DNA of 11,121 bases from Nitrospirae bacterium RBG_13_39_12. GTDB taxonomy: Bacteria; Nitrospirota; Thermodesulfovibrionia; Thermodesulfovibrionales; SM23-35. The notes under the pieces were generated by a model. The model did no database searches. It was not told the DNA's origin and was given only the letters and a program-made list of their open reading frames with translations. Positions 1 to 6,722 of this stretch are shown piece by piece. A program made the translations under genes and the position numbers. The DNA is taken from positions 1-11,121 of the forward strand of contig MHEF01000112.1 in the NCBI GenBank assembly GCA_001805125.1, written 5' to 3'. Each line of letters begins with the position of its first letter. Within the stretch, counting starts at the first letter, position 1.

Positions 1-31
1 AATGTTTTAAATATGTTAAGTGAAAAGACAA

Positions 32-55
32 TTTGCAATAAACAAGTCTGACCCC
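32..55. repeat. possible end of a REP-transposase-type element
   Basis: A motif ending in ACAAGTCTGACCCC lies directly before the point where the receiver-domain reading frame is lost. From memory, AAGTCTGACCCC-like strings (or their complement GGGGTCAGACTT) recur near transposases of the IS200-like/REP-associated family in many environmental genomes. That link is recollection and was not searched. No transposase and no second copy lie in this window, so this could be the right end of an element outside the window, or a scar. Confidence 0.35.
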
Positions 56-72
56 AAGAGGTTGGGTGATAA

Positions 73-195
73 AGTACTGAGACAATCGAAAAATGTAGGA
101 GATTGGGTTGCGTAGGCTATCTGACAAAACCTGTGACGGCAGATAAACTCCACGATGTACTAGAAGAATGCTTTTTCTCAGGGAGGAAGCATTAG
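73..195 (+). pseudogene. response regulator receiver domain, C-terminal remnant
   Basis: The frame from 73 to the TAG at 193-195 encodes about 40 residues that end like a CheY-type receiver domain. It contains an E-T-I-E-K-C helix, then G-C-V-G-Y-L-T-K-P, where K-P is the conserved lysine-cis-proline after beta-5, then a final helix T-A-D-K-L-H-D-V-L-E-E-C. A complete receiver is about 120 residues, so two thirds, including the phosphoacceptor aspartate, are missing. The frame is closed upstream by TAA at 70-72 and no start codon or ribosome site is present. The break lies within 20 bases of the CTGACCCC motif at 48-55, which suggests an insertion or deletion junction. The identification rests on the K-P motif and spacing. 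The fragment is almost certainly not functional. Confidence 0.6.
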
Positions 196-318
196 CGAGG
201 TTCAGTATGGTCAGTTTACTCTGTACGGAGGGATTTTTTAAAGGTTTGTTTCGGAAACTACTGGGGCGAACAAAGCATAGAAAAAGTCTTGAAATATCAT
301 TTGTATTTACTCATGTGT
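196..318. other. non-coding stretch between remnant and CoA-transferase
   Basis: Nothing convincing is seen here. A 65-codon plus-strand frame (168-365) overlaps both the receiver remnant and the 3' end of the CoA-transferase. It has no ribosome site and no recognisable protein character, so I treat it as chance. I found no clear terminator for the minus-strand CoA-transferase in this stretch. Confidence 0.5.
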
Positions 319-1626
319 CTACAGGAGAAGCATATTCTCTGCCTCCCGCAGAAGACTATCCCTGAAATTAGGATGTGCAATACTGATTAAGGCTAATGCC
401 CTTTCACGCACAGACTTCTGTTTTAAATTCACAATACCATATTCTGTAGCAAGATACTGTACATCCATTCTCGGAGTTGTAATGCTCGTCCCCTCTGCCA
501 GGCGTGGGACAACACGGGATATCTCCCCTTTCTTTGCAGTTGAATAGAAAGACATGATGGACTTCCCGCCACGCGCAGCATATGCTCCCCGGACAAAATC
601 AAGTTGACCGCCGGTACCGCTGTATTGAAACCCTCCGAGATACTCTGCATTGCATTGTCCTGTCAAGTCCACTTCAATGATAGAATTGATGGCAACCATA
701 TTATCGTTCTGAGCAATAACAGCCGGGTTCATGACGTAAGAGGACGGGTGGCATTCCATACTCGGATTATCGTCAATAAAATCAAATTCATCACTCCTGC
801 CATAACAGACTGAGAATACGTGCTTCCTTGGATGCAAAGACTTTCTGCGCCCTGTAATAACTCCCTTTTTTATAAGGTCTATCATGCCGGGGCCGAGAAG
901 CTCAGAATGAATGCCCAGATCTCTATGTTCTGTAAGGTACGGGCAAATTGCATTTGGAAGTGTACCGATTCCCAACTGAAGAACAGCACCATCAGATATC
1001 AGTTCAGCCATTTTCTTGCCAATGATCTCGTCTTCAGGTTTCGGTTCCGGCAGCGGGATGTCTAAAAGCGGGACATGATTTTCAACAATCGCTTCAACTT
1101 CAGAAATATGCACGAAAGAATCGCCAAAAACCCGGGGCATATTTTTATTGACTTCCACAATAAACATTTTACTTTGTCTCGCTGCTATTGATGTAAAGGG
1201 GTTAGCAAGGCCGAGGCTAAAGAAGCCGGCCCTGTCCATTGGAGAAACAGTGGTAACAGTAACATCGACCGTCATATTTTCCTGTATAAATTTTGGGACC
1301 TGATGAAGGTATGAAGGAATATACTGACAGAGTCCGACAGTAGCCTGGTTTCTCGCTGTTTTGCTGATAAACCATGAATAGGTTTCGATACAATCACAAA
1401 GATCCACAGAGAAATAAGACTTTTCAGCGTGCATGGATGGATTAAAAGAGTATATCTTGATTTTTTTAAGATCGCCTGCTCGGGCCCTCTCAGCAATAGC
1501 GGTTAACAGGGCAGGGGGTTCAGTTAGTGTTACACCATGGATAATGGTAGCACCGTTTTTTATTCTTTCTACCGCTTTTTGGGGTGTTGTCAATTTTTTT
1601 TTGTATTCAGCGTCATACCAGTTCAT
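319..1626 (-). CDS. acetyl-CoA hydrolase/transferase family CoA-transferase (4-hydroxybutyrate/acetate type)
   Basis: Family I CoA-transferase of the AbfT/Cat2 type; these cytosolic enzymes move CoA between acetyl-CoA (or similar) and an organic acid through a glutamyl-CoA thioester. The 435-residue length fits the 4-hydroxybutyrate/butyrate:acetate CoA-transferase group rather than the longer Cat1 group. Visible marks are the N-terminal alpha/beta domain (about 1-190), the G-I-G-T-L-P-N-A loop (219-226), the G-I-H-S-E segment whose E242 should be the catalytic glutamate, the CoA-site loop G-G-F-Q-Y-S-G-T-G-G-Q (331-341) and the late T-E-Y-G-I-V-N segment (394-400). The start fits family N-termini but has a poor ribosome site; a strong AAAGGAGG lies ~45 bases upstream. 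The substrate cannot be read from sequence. It lies downstream of mgsA on the same strand, 168 bases away with a hairpin between, so it may be transcribed separately. Confidence 0.9.
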   Translation of the reverse strand: MNWYDAEYKKKLTTPQKAVERIKNGATIIHGVTLTEPPALLTAIAERARAGDLKKIKIYSFNPSMHAEKSYFSVDLCDCIETYSWFISKTARNQATVGLCQYIPSYLHQVPKFIQENMTVDVTVTTVSPMDRAGFFSLGLANPFTSIAARQSKMFIVEVNKNMPRVFGDSFVHISEVEAIVENHVPLLDIPLPEPKPEDEIIGKKMAELISDGAVLQLGIGTLPNAICPYLTEHRDLGIHSELLGPGMIDLIKKGVITGRRKSLHPRKHVFSVCYGRSDEFDFIDDNPSMECHPSSYVMNPAVIAQNDNMVAINSIIEVDLTGQCNAEYLGGFQYSGTGGQLDFVRGAYAARGGKSIMSFYSTAKKGEISRVVPRLAEGTSITTPRMDVQYLATEYGIVNLKQKSVRERALALISIAHPNFRDSLLREAENMLLL

Positions 1627-1767
1627 TTTTCCCAGGTGTGTCCTGCTGTTGATAGCTAGGGAAACACCGTCCTCCTTTTAATAAATAATCTGCTCTCAAT
1701 ACAGAGGCTATACAATAGAGAACTCTCGAGGGGTATTTAAATGCATTTTAAAAAGTAAAAAACTTAC

Positions 1768-1799
1768 AGTAAACTCAAACCTCTCAGTCCAAGTTTACT
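1768..1799 (-). terminator. hairpin at the end of mgsA
   Basis: Perfect 8-base arms (AGTAAACT at 1768-1775 and AGTTTACT at 1792-1799) with a 16-base loop overlap the mgsA stop codon. Read on the minus strand the hairpin is soon followed by the T-rich run GTTTTTTACTTTTT. The stem is AT-rich and the loop long, so as an intrinsic terminator it is weak. Confidence 0.4.
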
Positions 1800-2253
1800 T
1801 TTTCAATCTTTCCCTGTAACTTTTGTAATCAGGAACAAAACGCTGATATTCTTCAGTCATCAGCGGAGATGAGATCATAAAATCAGCAGAAGCCCGGTTG
1901 CAGGCTATTGGGATGTTCCAGACTACAGCGATCCGCAAAAGGGCTTTTACATCCGGATCATGCGGATGTGGTTCAAGAGGATCCCAGAAGAAAATCATAA
2001 AGTCAATTTCGCCCTCTGCTATCTTTGCTCCTAATTGCTGGTCGCCGCCTAATGGACCGCTCTGGAGTTTGTTGATTTCAATACCTAATTCCAGTTCTAA
2101 AAGGGAACCGGTTGTACCTGTTGCGCAGAGGTCGTGTTTGGCAAGAAGATCTTTATTAAATTTTACCCATTCAATCAAATCGGTCTTTTTATTGTCATGC
2201 GCAACAATGGCGATCTTTTTTTTCTGCCCGATCTCAAACTTTTTATAGCTCAT
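1795..2253 (-). CDS. mgsA: methylglyoxal synthase
   Basis: Converts dihydroxyacetone phosphate to methylglyoxal and phosphate (EC 4.2.3.3), the first step of the methylglyoxal bypass of lower glycolysis, in the cytosol. The 152-residue protein is full length and colinear with the E. coli enzyme from memory. It shows V-A-H-D with H19, the phosphate-binding A-T-G-T-T-G (44-49), S-G-P-L-G-G-D-Q-Q with D71, the catalytic aspartate in E. coli, F-F-W-D-P-L (88-93), and P-H-D-P-D-V-K-A-L-L-R with H98 and D101. The ATG start has a GGAGG site 11 bases upstream. A promoter with a consensus TTGACA lies at 2301-2329. The divergent neighbour on the plus strand is an envelope lipoprotein cluster, with no obvious functional link. 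The E. coli enzyme is inhibited by phosphate; whether this one is cannot be seen. Confidence 0.97.
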   Translation of the reverse strand: MSYKKFEIGQKKKIAIVAHDNKKTDLIEWVKFNKDLLAKHDLCATGTTGSLLELELGIEINKLQSGPLGGDQQLGAKIAEGEIDFMIFFWDPLEPHPHDPDVKALLRIAVVWNIPIACNRASADFMISSPLMTEEYQRFVPDYKSYRERLKK

Positions 2254-2300
2254 TTAGTTTATTGCCTCCTAATAAAATGTATATTGTTATATATATTAAA

Positions 2301-2329
2301 TTTAAAACCTATTAGATACAAACTGTCAA
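2301..2329 (-). promoter_or_regulatory. predicted sigma-70-type promoter of mgsA
   Basis: On the minus strand a perfect -35 TTGACA (2324-2329) is followed after 17 bases by TTTAAA (2301-2306), a 4-of-6 match to the -10 consensus. It lies about 48 bases upstream of the mgsA ATG. Only the -35 is strong, and the surroundings are very AT-rich. Confidence 0.5.
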
Positions 2330-2442
2330 GTTTTTTACTTCTGCCTTAACCCTATAACTTTGTGAAAATATATTGGCATTTTTTAATCCATAGTGTCAAA
2401 ATAAACAAAGTTCGGGGCAATAGTTTTAAAATATTTATAAAC

Positions 2443-2448
2443 GGGAGG
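2443..2448 (+). promoter_or_regulatory. ribosome-binding site of the broken entericidin-like gene
   Basis: GGGAGG stands 6 bases before a TTG codon at 2455-2457. It marks the original start of the small lipoprotein gene, although the downstream frame is broken. A GTG at 2448 overlaps the site but opens only a 23-codon frame with no recognisable product. Confidence 0.5.
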
Positions 2449-2454
2449 TGAAAA

Positions 2455-2581
2455 TTGTACATAAAAAAATTTATCAACTCTCTGTGTATATATTATGCTG
2501 TTGGCAGGGTATCATATAATGCACGGAGTGGGACAGGATGCCGAAAGCGCAGGCAAGTCGATTGAGAGAGCTACTGAATAA
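2455..2581 (+). pseudogene. entericidin-like small lipoprotein, frameshifted
   Basis: Entericidins are membrane lipoproteins of about 40-50 residues with a lipobox and a short G-x-G-x-D-x-x-x-A-G-x-x-I-x-x-A tail. Here the signal-peptide half (L-Y-I-K-K-F-I-N-S-L-C-I) starts at TTG 2455 behind a good GGGAGG site. The second half (M-L-L-A-G-Y-H-I-M-H, then GVGQDAESAGKSIERATE, stop at 2579-2581) is in another frame from about 2495. The switch falls in a TA-repeat (gtgtatatatt, 2484-2494); adding one TA would restore a single frame. The lipobox cysteine after L-A-G also reads tyrosine (TAT instead of TGT). Translation could in principle begin at ATG 2495, but that has no ribosome site and would lack the signal peptide. 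The next gene starts 37 bases downstream, so they were probably one transcript. Family assignment rests on the tail motif. Confidence 0.6.
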
Positions 2582-2618
2582 TTAATAAACTTTAACTTCA
2601 TGTTATGGAGGATAAAAA

Positions 2619-3227
2619 ATGTATAAAAAAATAATTTCGATGATCGTGGTCTTAACCTTTACAATAGGCCTTGTGGGCTGTGCTACTATACCCGAGGAGC
2701 ACAGAGGTGCGGCAACAGGAGCAGGAATCGGAGCAGTTGCAGGCGCTACTGCAGGTGCGCTGCTCGGCTCAAGTGGAGCAAAAACGGAAATGGCGGTGCT
2801 CGGTGGCCTTCTGGGAGCCCTTGCCGGTGGTTTAATAGGGCATTATGCATACGACAAGAAAAAGTCAGAAAAGGAAACAGCAGAAAAATATAATTACCAG
2901 TCATCCCAAGGCGCCATGGTGAGGATAGAGAATGCAGAAGCAGTTCCAAAAACTGTGAGTCAGGGTAAGACCGTGGATATGAAAATGACCTATGCACTTC
3001 TTGGCATGGGCGGGGAAAGAAACGTTACGGAGACAAGGGAAATACGTTACAAAGGTGAGCTATATGGCAAGCCACAGGTAACAGTTACTCGTGGGGAAGG
3101 GACCTTCCTTTCCACAATCCCCATAACGCTGCCTTCTGATGCGCCGAAAGGTAAGTATGAAATCATTATGACAGTCCAGGCTTCTAATGTAAGTGATTCA
3201 AAGGGTACCTCTTTCTACGTAGAATAA
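2619..3227 (+). CDS. glycine-zipper lipoprotein with C-terminal beta domain
   Basis: Exported lipoprotein of 202 residues. Residues 1-20 form a typical lipoprotein signal (two lysines, a hydrophobic stretch, then lipobox L-V-G-C), so C21 should be lipidated. Residues 30-75 are a glycine/alanine-rich glycine-zipper (G-A-A-T-G-A-G-I-G-A-V-A-G and similar) able to make paired membrane helices, as in SlyB/OmpA-associated glycine-zipper lipoproteins. A charged linker (K79-K90) follows, then about 100 residues of beta-rich sequence (M-V-R-I-E-N-A, then S-Q-G-K-T-V-D-M-K-M-T-Y, ending P-K-G-K-Y-E-I-I-M-T-V-Q) that looks like an immunoglobulin-like fold. There is no catalytic motif. The start has a TGGAGG site 7 bases upstream. 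The next secreted protein follows after 44 bases, so the two are probably co-transcribed. A structural or stress-related envelope role is inferred; the exact function is unknown. Confidence 0.8.
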   Translation: MYKKIISMIVVLTFTIGLVGCATIPEEHRGAATGAGIGAVAGATAGALLGSSGAKTEMAVLGGLLGALAGGLIGHYAYDKKKSEKETAEKYNYQSSQGAMVRIENAEAVPKTVSQGKTVDMKMTYALLGMGGERNVTETREIRYKGELYGKPQVTVTRGEGTFLSTIPITLPSDAPKGKYEIIMTVQASNVSDSKGTSFYVE

Positions 3228-3271
3228 AAAATTATTTAGGTTTATTTGAAACTTGTTGATGGAGGACGAAG

Positions 3272-3808
3272 ATGAGAAGGCAAATGTTGTTTTTATTGAT
3301 TGTCGTTCTTGCGGCAATTATTGGATTAATGGTTCCTGGGGAAGCACTATCTGGTGATGTAGATGTTAATATTGGCATAGGAGTAGGTATTCCGCTTCCT
3401 CGTGTTATTATTTCTTCTCCGCCTGCGGTATTTTTAGTACCTGATACTTATGTTTATTACGCACCAGAAGTTGCGGTCCAACTTTTCTTCTATTCCGGCT
3501 ACTGGTATACTCTGAACGACGGATACTGGTTCAGGTCAGCTGATTATAGCGGACCCTGGGGATATCTTCCCCCGTCACGAGTTCCTGTCGTATTTCTCCA
3601 CCTTCCGCCTCGCTATTACGAAATCCCTCGTGGACAGAAGCTTATCCCTTATGGACAATTGAAGAAGCATTGGAAGGAATGGGAAGAACCGCGATATAAA
3701 GAAGTCAGGGATTGGGAAAAATCCTATCATAATCAGTGGAGAACACAAGATGAAGATTGGAAAAAATGGAAAGGGGGAAAGCCTGGCCGGGGGGGTTATA
3801 AAAAATAG
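3272..3808 (+). CDS. secreted aromatic-rich protein with YXWXY-like motifs, function unknown
   Basis: A 178-residue secreted protein. Residues 1-27 are a signal peptide with a long hydrophobic core, probably cut near A25-S27, with no lipobox cysteine. The mature N-terminus has G-I-G-V-G-I-P-L-P. The core has repeated aromatic motifs: T-Y-V-Y-Y (59-63), F-F-Y-S-G-Y-W-Y (72-79), G-Y-W-F-R-S (84-89) and Y-S-G-P-W-G-Y-L-P-P (92-101). These recall small YXWXY-repeat proteins of Desulfobacterota and related bacteria. The C-terminal third is highly charged with regularly placed tryptophans (W134, W137, W148, W156, W163, W166), probably helical, and ends in a basic glycine-rich tail. A TGGAGG site precedes the ATG by 7 bases. 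It follows the glycine-zipper lipoprotein by 44 bases in the same unit. A periplasmic or outer-membrane structural role is a guess from export and context. Confidence 0.75.
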   Translation: MRRQMLFLLIVVLAAIIGLMVPGEALSGDVDVNIGIGVGIPLPRVIISSPPAVFLVPDTYVYYAPEVAVQLFFYSGYWYTLNDGYWFRSADYSGPWGYLPPSRVPVVFLHLPPRYYEIPRGQKLIPYGQLKKHWKEWEEPRYKEVRDWEKSYHNQWRTQDEDWKKWKGGKPGRGGYKK

Positions 3809-3809
3809 T

Positions 3810-3826
3810 CTCGATAATTTATCGAG
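3810..3826 (+). terminator. hairpin just after the envelope cluster
   Basis: CTCGATAATTTATCGAG is a 17-base near-perfect palindrome (arms CTCGATAA and TTATCGAG) starting two bases after the TAG of the secreted protein. An AT-rich stretch with ATTTTT at 3835-3840 follows. It could act as a weak terminator for the plus-strand unit. The following CGAGTTAA also resembles the outer end of the repeat family at 6719-6794, so it may instead be a repeat remnant. Confidence 0.4.
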
Positions 3827-3840
3827 TTAAATAAATTTTT

Positions 3841-3922
3841 GTCCGCCTCAGCGGATTCCCGCCTCGGGCGGGTCGCCGAGGATTCGCCGAGGAGAAAGCA
3901 ATGTCTGCATTATTCGGGTTAA
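3841..3922 (-). repeat. repeat element copy A (GC-rich, one terminal repeat retained)
   Basis: This stretch is much richer in GC than its surroundings. It holds a small hairpin TCCGC/GCGGA (3842-3855), a CCCGCC-TCG-GGCGGG hairpin (3858-3872) and two direct copies of TCGCCGAGGA (3873-3882 and 3884-3893). It ends in TGCATTATTCGGGTTAA (3906-3922), which differs at two of 17 positions from the terminal repeat of copy B. On the complement, its 25 bases inward from that end (ATGCAGACATTGC then TTTCTCCTCGGC) recur in copy C at 7107-7131. The left end does not show the terminal repeat, so this copy is probably truncated or diverged. It lies between convergent genes. Confidence 0.6.
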
Positions 3923-3982
3923 ACTCAAAAAAACATAAATTGTTCAGACACCTGCAGATGAAAAAGGATATTAGTCAGAAAA

Positions 3983-5932
3983 TTATTTATTAAAAAATTC
4001 TCTGAGGCTGTCAGGACTCTGTAAGGGGTCGTAGCATACATTTTTAATGCAGGGGGTAATACATCCTTTTTCTTCTCCGTGAACTATACTCATATAAGGT
4101 CTAAAAGACGAAAGGGCGATATCTCCCAATTTACTGTCAGGTGCTGTTTGCAAGGTGAGTTTTAGCATATTAAAATAAGCATCAACTGCACAGAAATAAT
4201 ATCCTGATAGAATTCCTGTATTTTTTGCGTTCGAAGAAAATAATTTTAATGCAGTCTCTGCATATTCATAATATTTTGCTTTTTCTGTCATGTTATAGAG
4301 TTTAATCAGGAGTATAATACCGAGTGAGTTTGCAGAAGAGTGAGGGATATCTTCTATCTCTTTAAGCCTCACGCCAAGGATTTCCTCTTCTGTATCAAAG
4401 AAACCTCCGTCATTATCATCCCAGAATTTTTTTATGCATAATTCCATAAGCTCATCTGCCTGGGTTAAATATGACAGAGTACCTGTCACCTCATATGCGG
4501 CGATTAAAGCATCTGTAAAATGAATATAGTCGTCCAATACTGCCTTAATCCCTTCTGTATGAAAAAGCTTGTTGTTTATAAAATGATTTCTAATTATTTT
4601 CTTGAGACTACGCAAAGCAAAGTCTTTAATCTTCTTGTCTTTCAGTATCCTGAATGCCTTTAAATATGCTGAAATCAACATTCCGTTTAAAGATGTGTAA
4701 AACGTTCTGTCAACAAATGGTGATTCTCTTTTAAATCTTTCCCTTAGCAATTTTTCTTTGCCAAGACTTATAATTCTAGAAACAGTTTGAACATCCATTC
4801 CAGTCTTTCCAGCAATTTTTTCTGTGTCCATCGATACAAATAATACTTTTTTTGATTTATCGTGGTGCATGGCCCCTCTTTCATGCAGGAGGTGAAGAGA
4901 CAGGACCCTGTATTCTTCATCATTTAGTACCCTTCTGAAGTCCTTGTCTGTCCAGGTAAAATATCCGCCTTCATCATCAGGTGTAACATCTGCGTCCTGA
5001 CTTGTATAAAATCCACCTCCCGGGTCTGAAAGTACGTCATTGATAAAGCTGATAATTTTTTCTGCAACATCTTTGAAGTATTCATAGCCGAAGGCAAGGT
5101 ATGCATCAATGTAATTTCTTAAAAGCCATGCATTATCATCTGCCATCTTCTCAAAGTGTGGAATGATCCATGCCCCATCAACGGAATACCTGTGAAAACC
5201 ACCTCCAATCTGGTCATGAAATCCACCTTTTGCCATTGATTCAAGGGTCTTTTTTATTACGTGTCCGATGGTTTCTTTCCCGGCGAAAAAAGACCTGTTT
5301 ATCAGGAATTCGATAGCCCCCGGCATCGGAAATTTGGGGGATGATCCAAATCCTCCATTTTGTGGATCAAATTGAGATAGGATGGTTGTTAATGAGTTAT
5401 TTAAAGAAGTTTCGTTTATTTCTGCCTTTGAAAAAGGTTTTGACTTTAGGGAATCCATAAGCTTCTGGCTGTATTCAGAAATCTTTTGCTTATTTGAATT
5501 ATAAAAATCGGATACTTCTTTCAGTACCTTCTTAAACCCGGGCCTTCCAAAGGCATCATCAGGAGGGAAATATGTACCGCCAAAAAAAGGCTTTCTATCC
5601 GGAGTTAAGAAGACACTCAAAGGCCAACCTCCTCCGAACCCCATGGAAGCAACTGCCTGCTGGTATCTCCTGTCTATATCGGGTCTTTCATCCCTGTCAA
5701 GTTTTATGTTTATAAAATTTTCATTGAGTAGCCTTATTATATCTTCGTTTTCAAAACATTCTTTTGCCATTACATGACACCAGTGACACCATATCGCCCC
5801 TGAACTTAGAAACACAGGCTTGTCTTTCTTTTTTGCTTTTATAAATGCCTCATCAGACCATGGGTACCAGTCAATCTTCTGATGAGAAGCATGTCTTAGA
5901 TAAGGAGATTTTTCGATGGACAGTCGATTCAT
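3983..5932 (-). CDS. thioredoxin-fold DUF255 protein (YyaL/SSP411 type)
   Basis: A 649-residue cytosolic protein of the DUF255 family (YyaL in Bacillus, SPATA20/SSP411 in animals). The N-terminal thioredoxin-like domain (about 1-165) has the family opening E-K-S-P-Y-L (7-12), D-W-Y-P-W (21-25), the redox-like C-H-W-C-H-V-M (C49, C52), K-L-D-R-D-E-R-P-D-I-D (77-87), G-G-W-P-L-S-V-F-L-T-P (101-111) and G-G-T-Y-F-P-P (118-124). The rest resembles an alpha/alpha-barrel glycosidase or epimerase fold, with G-G-F-G-S-S-P-K-F-P (193-202), G-G-G-F-H-R-Y-S-V-D (243-252), P-H-F-E-K-M (258-263) and S-Q-D-A-D (311-315). The family function is not firmly known. A stop codon directly precedes the ATG in frame, and the ribosome site is weak. 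It follows the SOD gene on the same strand with a 147-base gap; a stress link is inferred from that alone. Confidence 0.9.
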   Translation of the reverse strand: MNRLSIEKSPYLRHASHQKIDWYPWSDEAFIKAKKKDKPVFLSSGAIWCHWCHVMAKECFENEDIIRLLNENFINIKLDRDERPDIDRRYQQAVASMGFGGGWPLSVFLTPDRKPFFGGTYFPPDDAFGRPGFKKVLKEVSDFYNSNKQKISEYSQKLMDSLKSKPFSKAEINETSLNNSLTTILSQFDPQNGGFGSSPKFPMPGAIEFLINRSFFAGKETIGHVIKKTLESMAKGGFHDQIGGGFHRYSVDGAWIIPHFEKMADDNAWLLRNYIDAYLAFGYEYFKDVAEKIISFINDVLSDPGGGFYTSQDADVTPDDEGGYFTWTDKDFRRVLNDEEYRVLSLHLLHERGAMHHDKSKKVLFVSMDTEKIAGKTGMDVQTVSRIISLGKEKLLRERFKRESPFVDRTFYTSLNGMLISAYLKAFRILKDKKIKDFALRSLKKIIRNHFINNKLFHTEGIKAVLDDYIHFTDALIAAYEVTGTLSYLTQADELMELCIKKFWDDNDGGFFDTEEEILGVRLKEIEDIPHSSANSLGIILLIKLYNMTEKAKYYEYAETALKLFSSNAKNTGILSGYYFCAVDAYFNMLKLTLQTAPDSKLGDIALSSFRPYMSIVHGEEKGCITPCIKNVCYDPLQSPDSLREFFNK

Positions 5933-6079
5933 TTACATAATACTGATAGTCTTTTTTATACTGTTATTTCTTAGAACACGGGTTTTGTAGTCTCAGTTCA
6001 CATTACTCTATCTGATGTATGCTATTTTTCACATTTAAATAACAACCTGTATAAGTCTAAATTTTATTTTCTATCTTTT

Positions 6080-6658
6080 TTATTTTAGCCTTGTCTCAAC
6101 TGCGGACCAGTTAATATTTTTGAAAAACGCCTCAATGTAATCAGCCTTTTTAAGCCCGTAATCAAGCATAAAGGCATGCTCAAATACATCCATTATCAGT
6201 ATGGGATTGCATCCTGAGGGATGGGATACATCGTGTTCATTTATCCAGAAGTTGATAAGTTTTCCGTTGGTGACGTCCTGATAAAGGGCAATCCATCCAA
6301 TGCCCCTCATTGCTCCTGTGGCCCTGAAATCTTTTTCCCAATCCTCATAACTGCCAAAATCACCGGAGATCTTTTTTGCAAGCTTGCCATTTTTGTCAAG
6401 CGGGGCCTTGCCTCCAAGGTTTTCAAAATAATACTCGTGAAGTCTCATACCATTGAATTCCCAGCCTAACCTCCTCTTCAGTTCGGCAAATTCAGGGATA
6501 CCTGTCTTACCATCTTTAAGCATCTGGGAAAGGGTATCCAGAACCTTATTGGTGTTGGTCACATACCCCTGATATAAAGTAAAATGGTTTTTTAAAAGTG
6601 TTTCGCTAAACCCCTCCATACCGATCAGTTTTGTGTAATCCTTTGCAGTATAAGCCAT
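6080..6658 (-). CDS. Fe/Mn-family superoxide dismutase, divergent subgroup
   Basis: Converts superoxide to oxygen and hydrogen peroxide in the cytosol; no signal peptide is present. The 192-residue length is normal. The four metal ligands can be placed: H25 (K-N-H-F-T-L-Y-Q-G-Y-V), H74 (M-R-L-H-E-Y-Y-F-E-N-L), D157 and H161 (M-D-V-F-E-H-A-F). D-F-G-S-Y-E-D-W (100-107) and the C-terminal D-Y-I-E-A-F-F-K-N-I-N-W (173-184) are also typical. Compared with E. coli SodB, the active-site helix has H-F-T-L-Y-Q-G-Y where canonical enzymes have H-x3-H-H-x2-Y, and M-R-L-H-E-Y-Y-F replaces N-H-x2-F/Y-W. This matches a subgroup I recall from Geobacter-like anaerobes. A GGAGG site lies 8 bases before the ATG and a TATAAT-bearing promoter about 35 bases further up. 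Metal preference (Fe or Mn) cannot be decided. Confidence 0.9.
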   Translation of the reverse strand: MAYTAKDYTKLIGMEGFSETLLKNHFTLYQGYVTNTNKVLDTLSQMLKDGKTGIPEFAELKRRLGWEFNGMRLHEYYFENLGGKAPLDKNGKLAKKISGDFGSYEDWEKDFRATGAMRGIGWIALYQDVTNGKLINFWINEHDVSHPSGCNPILIMDVFEHAFMLDYGLKKADYIEAFFKNINWSAVETRLK

Positions 6659-6692
6659 GTTTCTGTCCTCCTTCCTTGGTTGTTTAAAGAAA

Positions 6693-6722
6693 ATTATAAT
6701 AAATAGCTAGATTTCCATTTAA
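6693..6722 (-). promoter_or_regulatory. predicted promoter of the superoxide dismutase gene
   Basis: On the minus strand a perfect -10 TATAAT (6693-6698) is preceded at 18 bases by TTAAAT (6717-6722), a weak -35. It is placed about 35 bases before the SOD ATG. The -35 lies across the edge of repeat copy B (which begins at 6719), so the element may contribute to or have altered this promoter. Confidence 0.4.

Noticed and set aside
168..365. 65-codon plus-strand frame near the left edge
   Set aside because: It overlaps the receiver remnant in another frame and the 3' end of the CoA-transferase, has no ribosome site and resembles no protein I know.
3841..3900. CRISPR-like array from the GC-rich direct repeats
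   Set aside because: The TCGCCGAGGA repeats are 10 bases long, only two, and separated by a single base. They are part of a palindromic repeat element, with no spacers and no cas genes.
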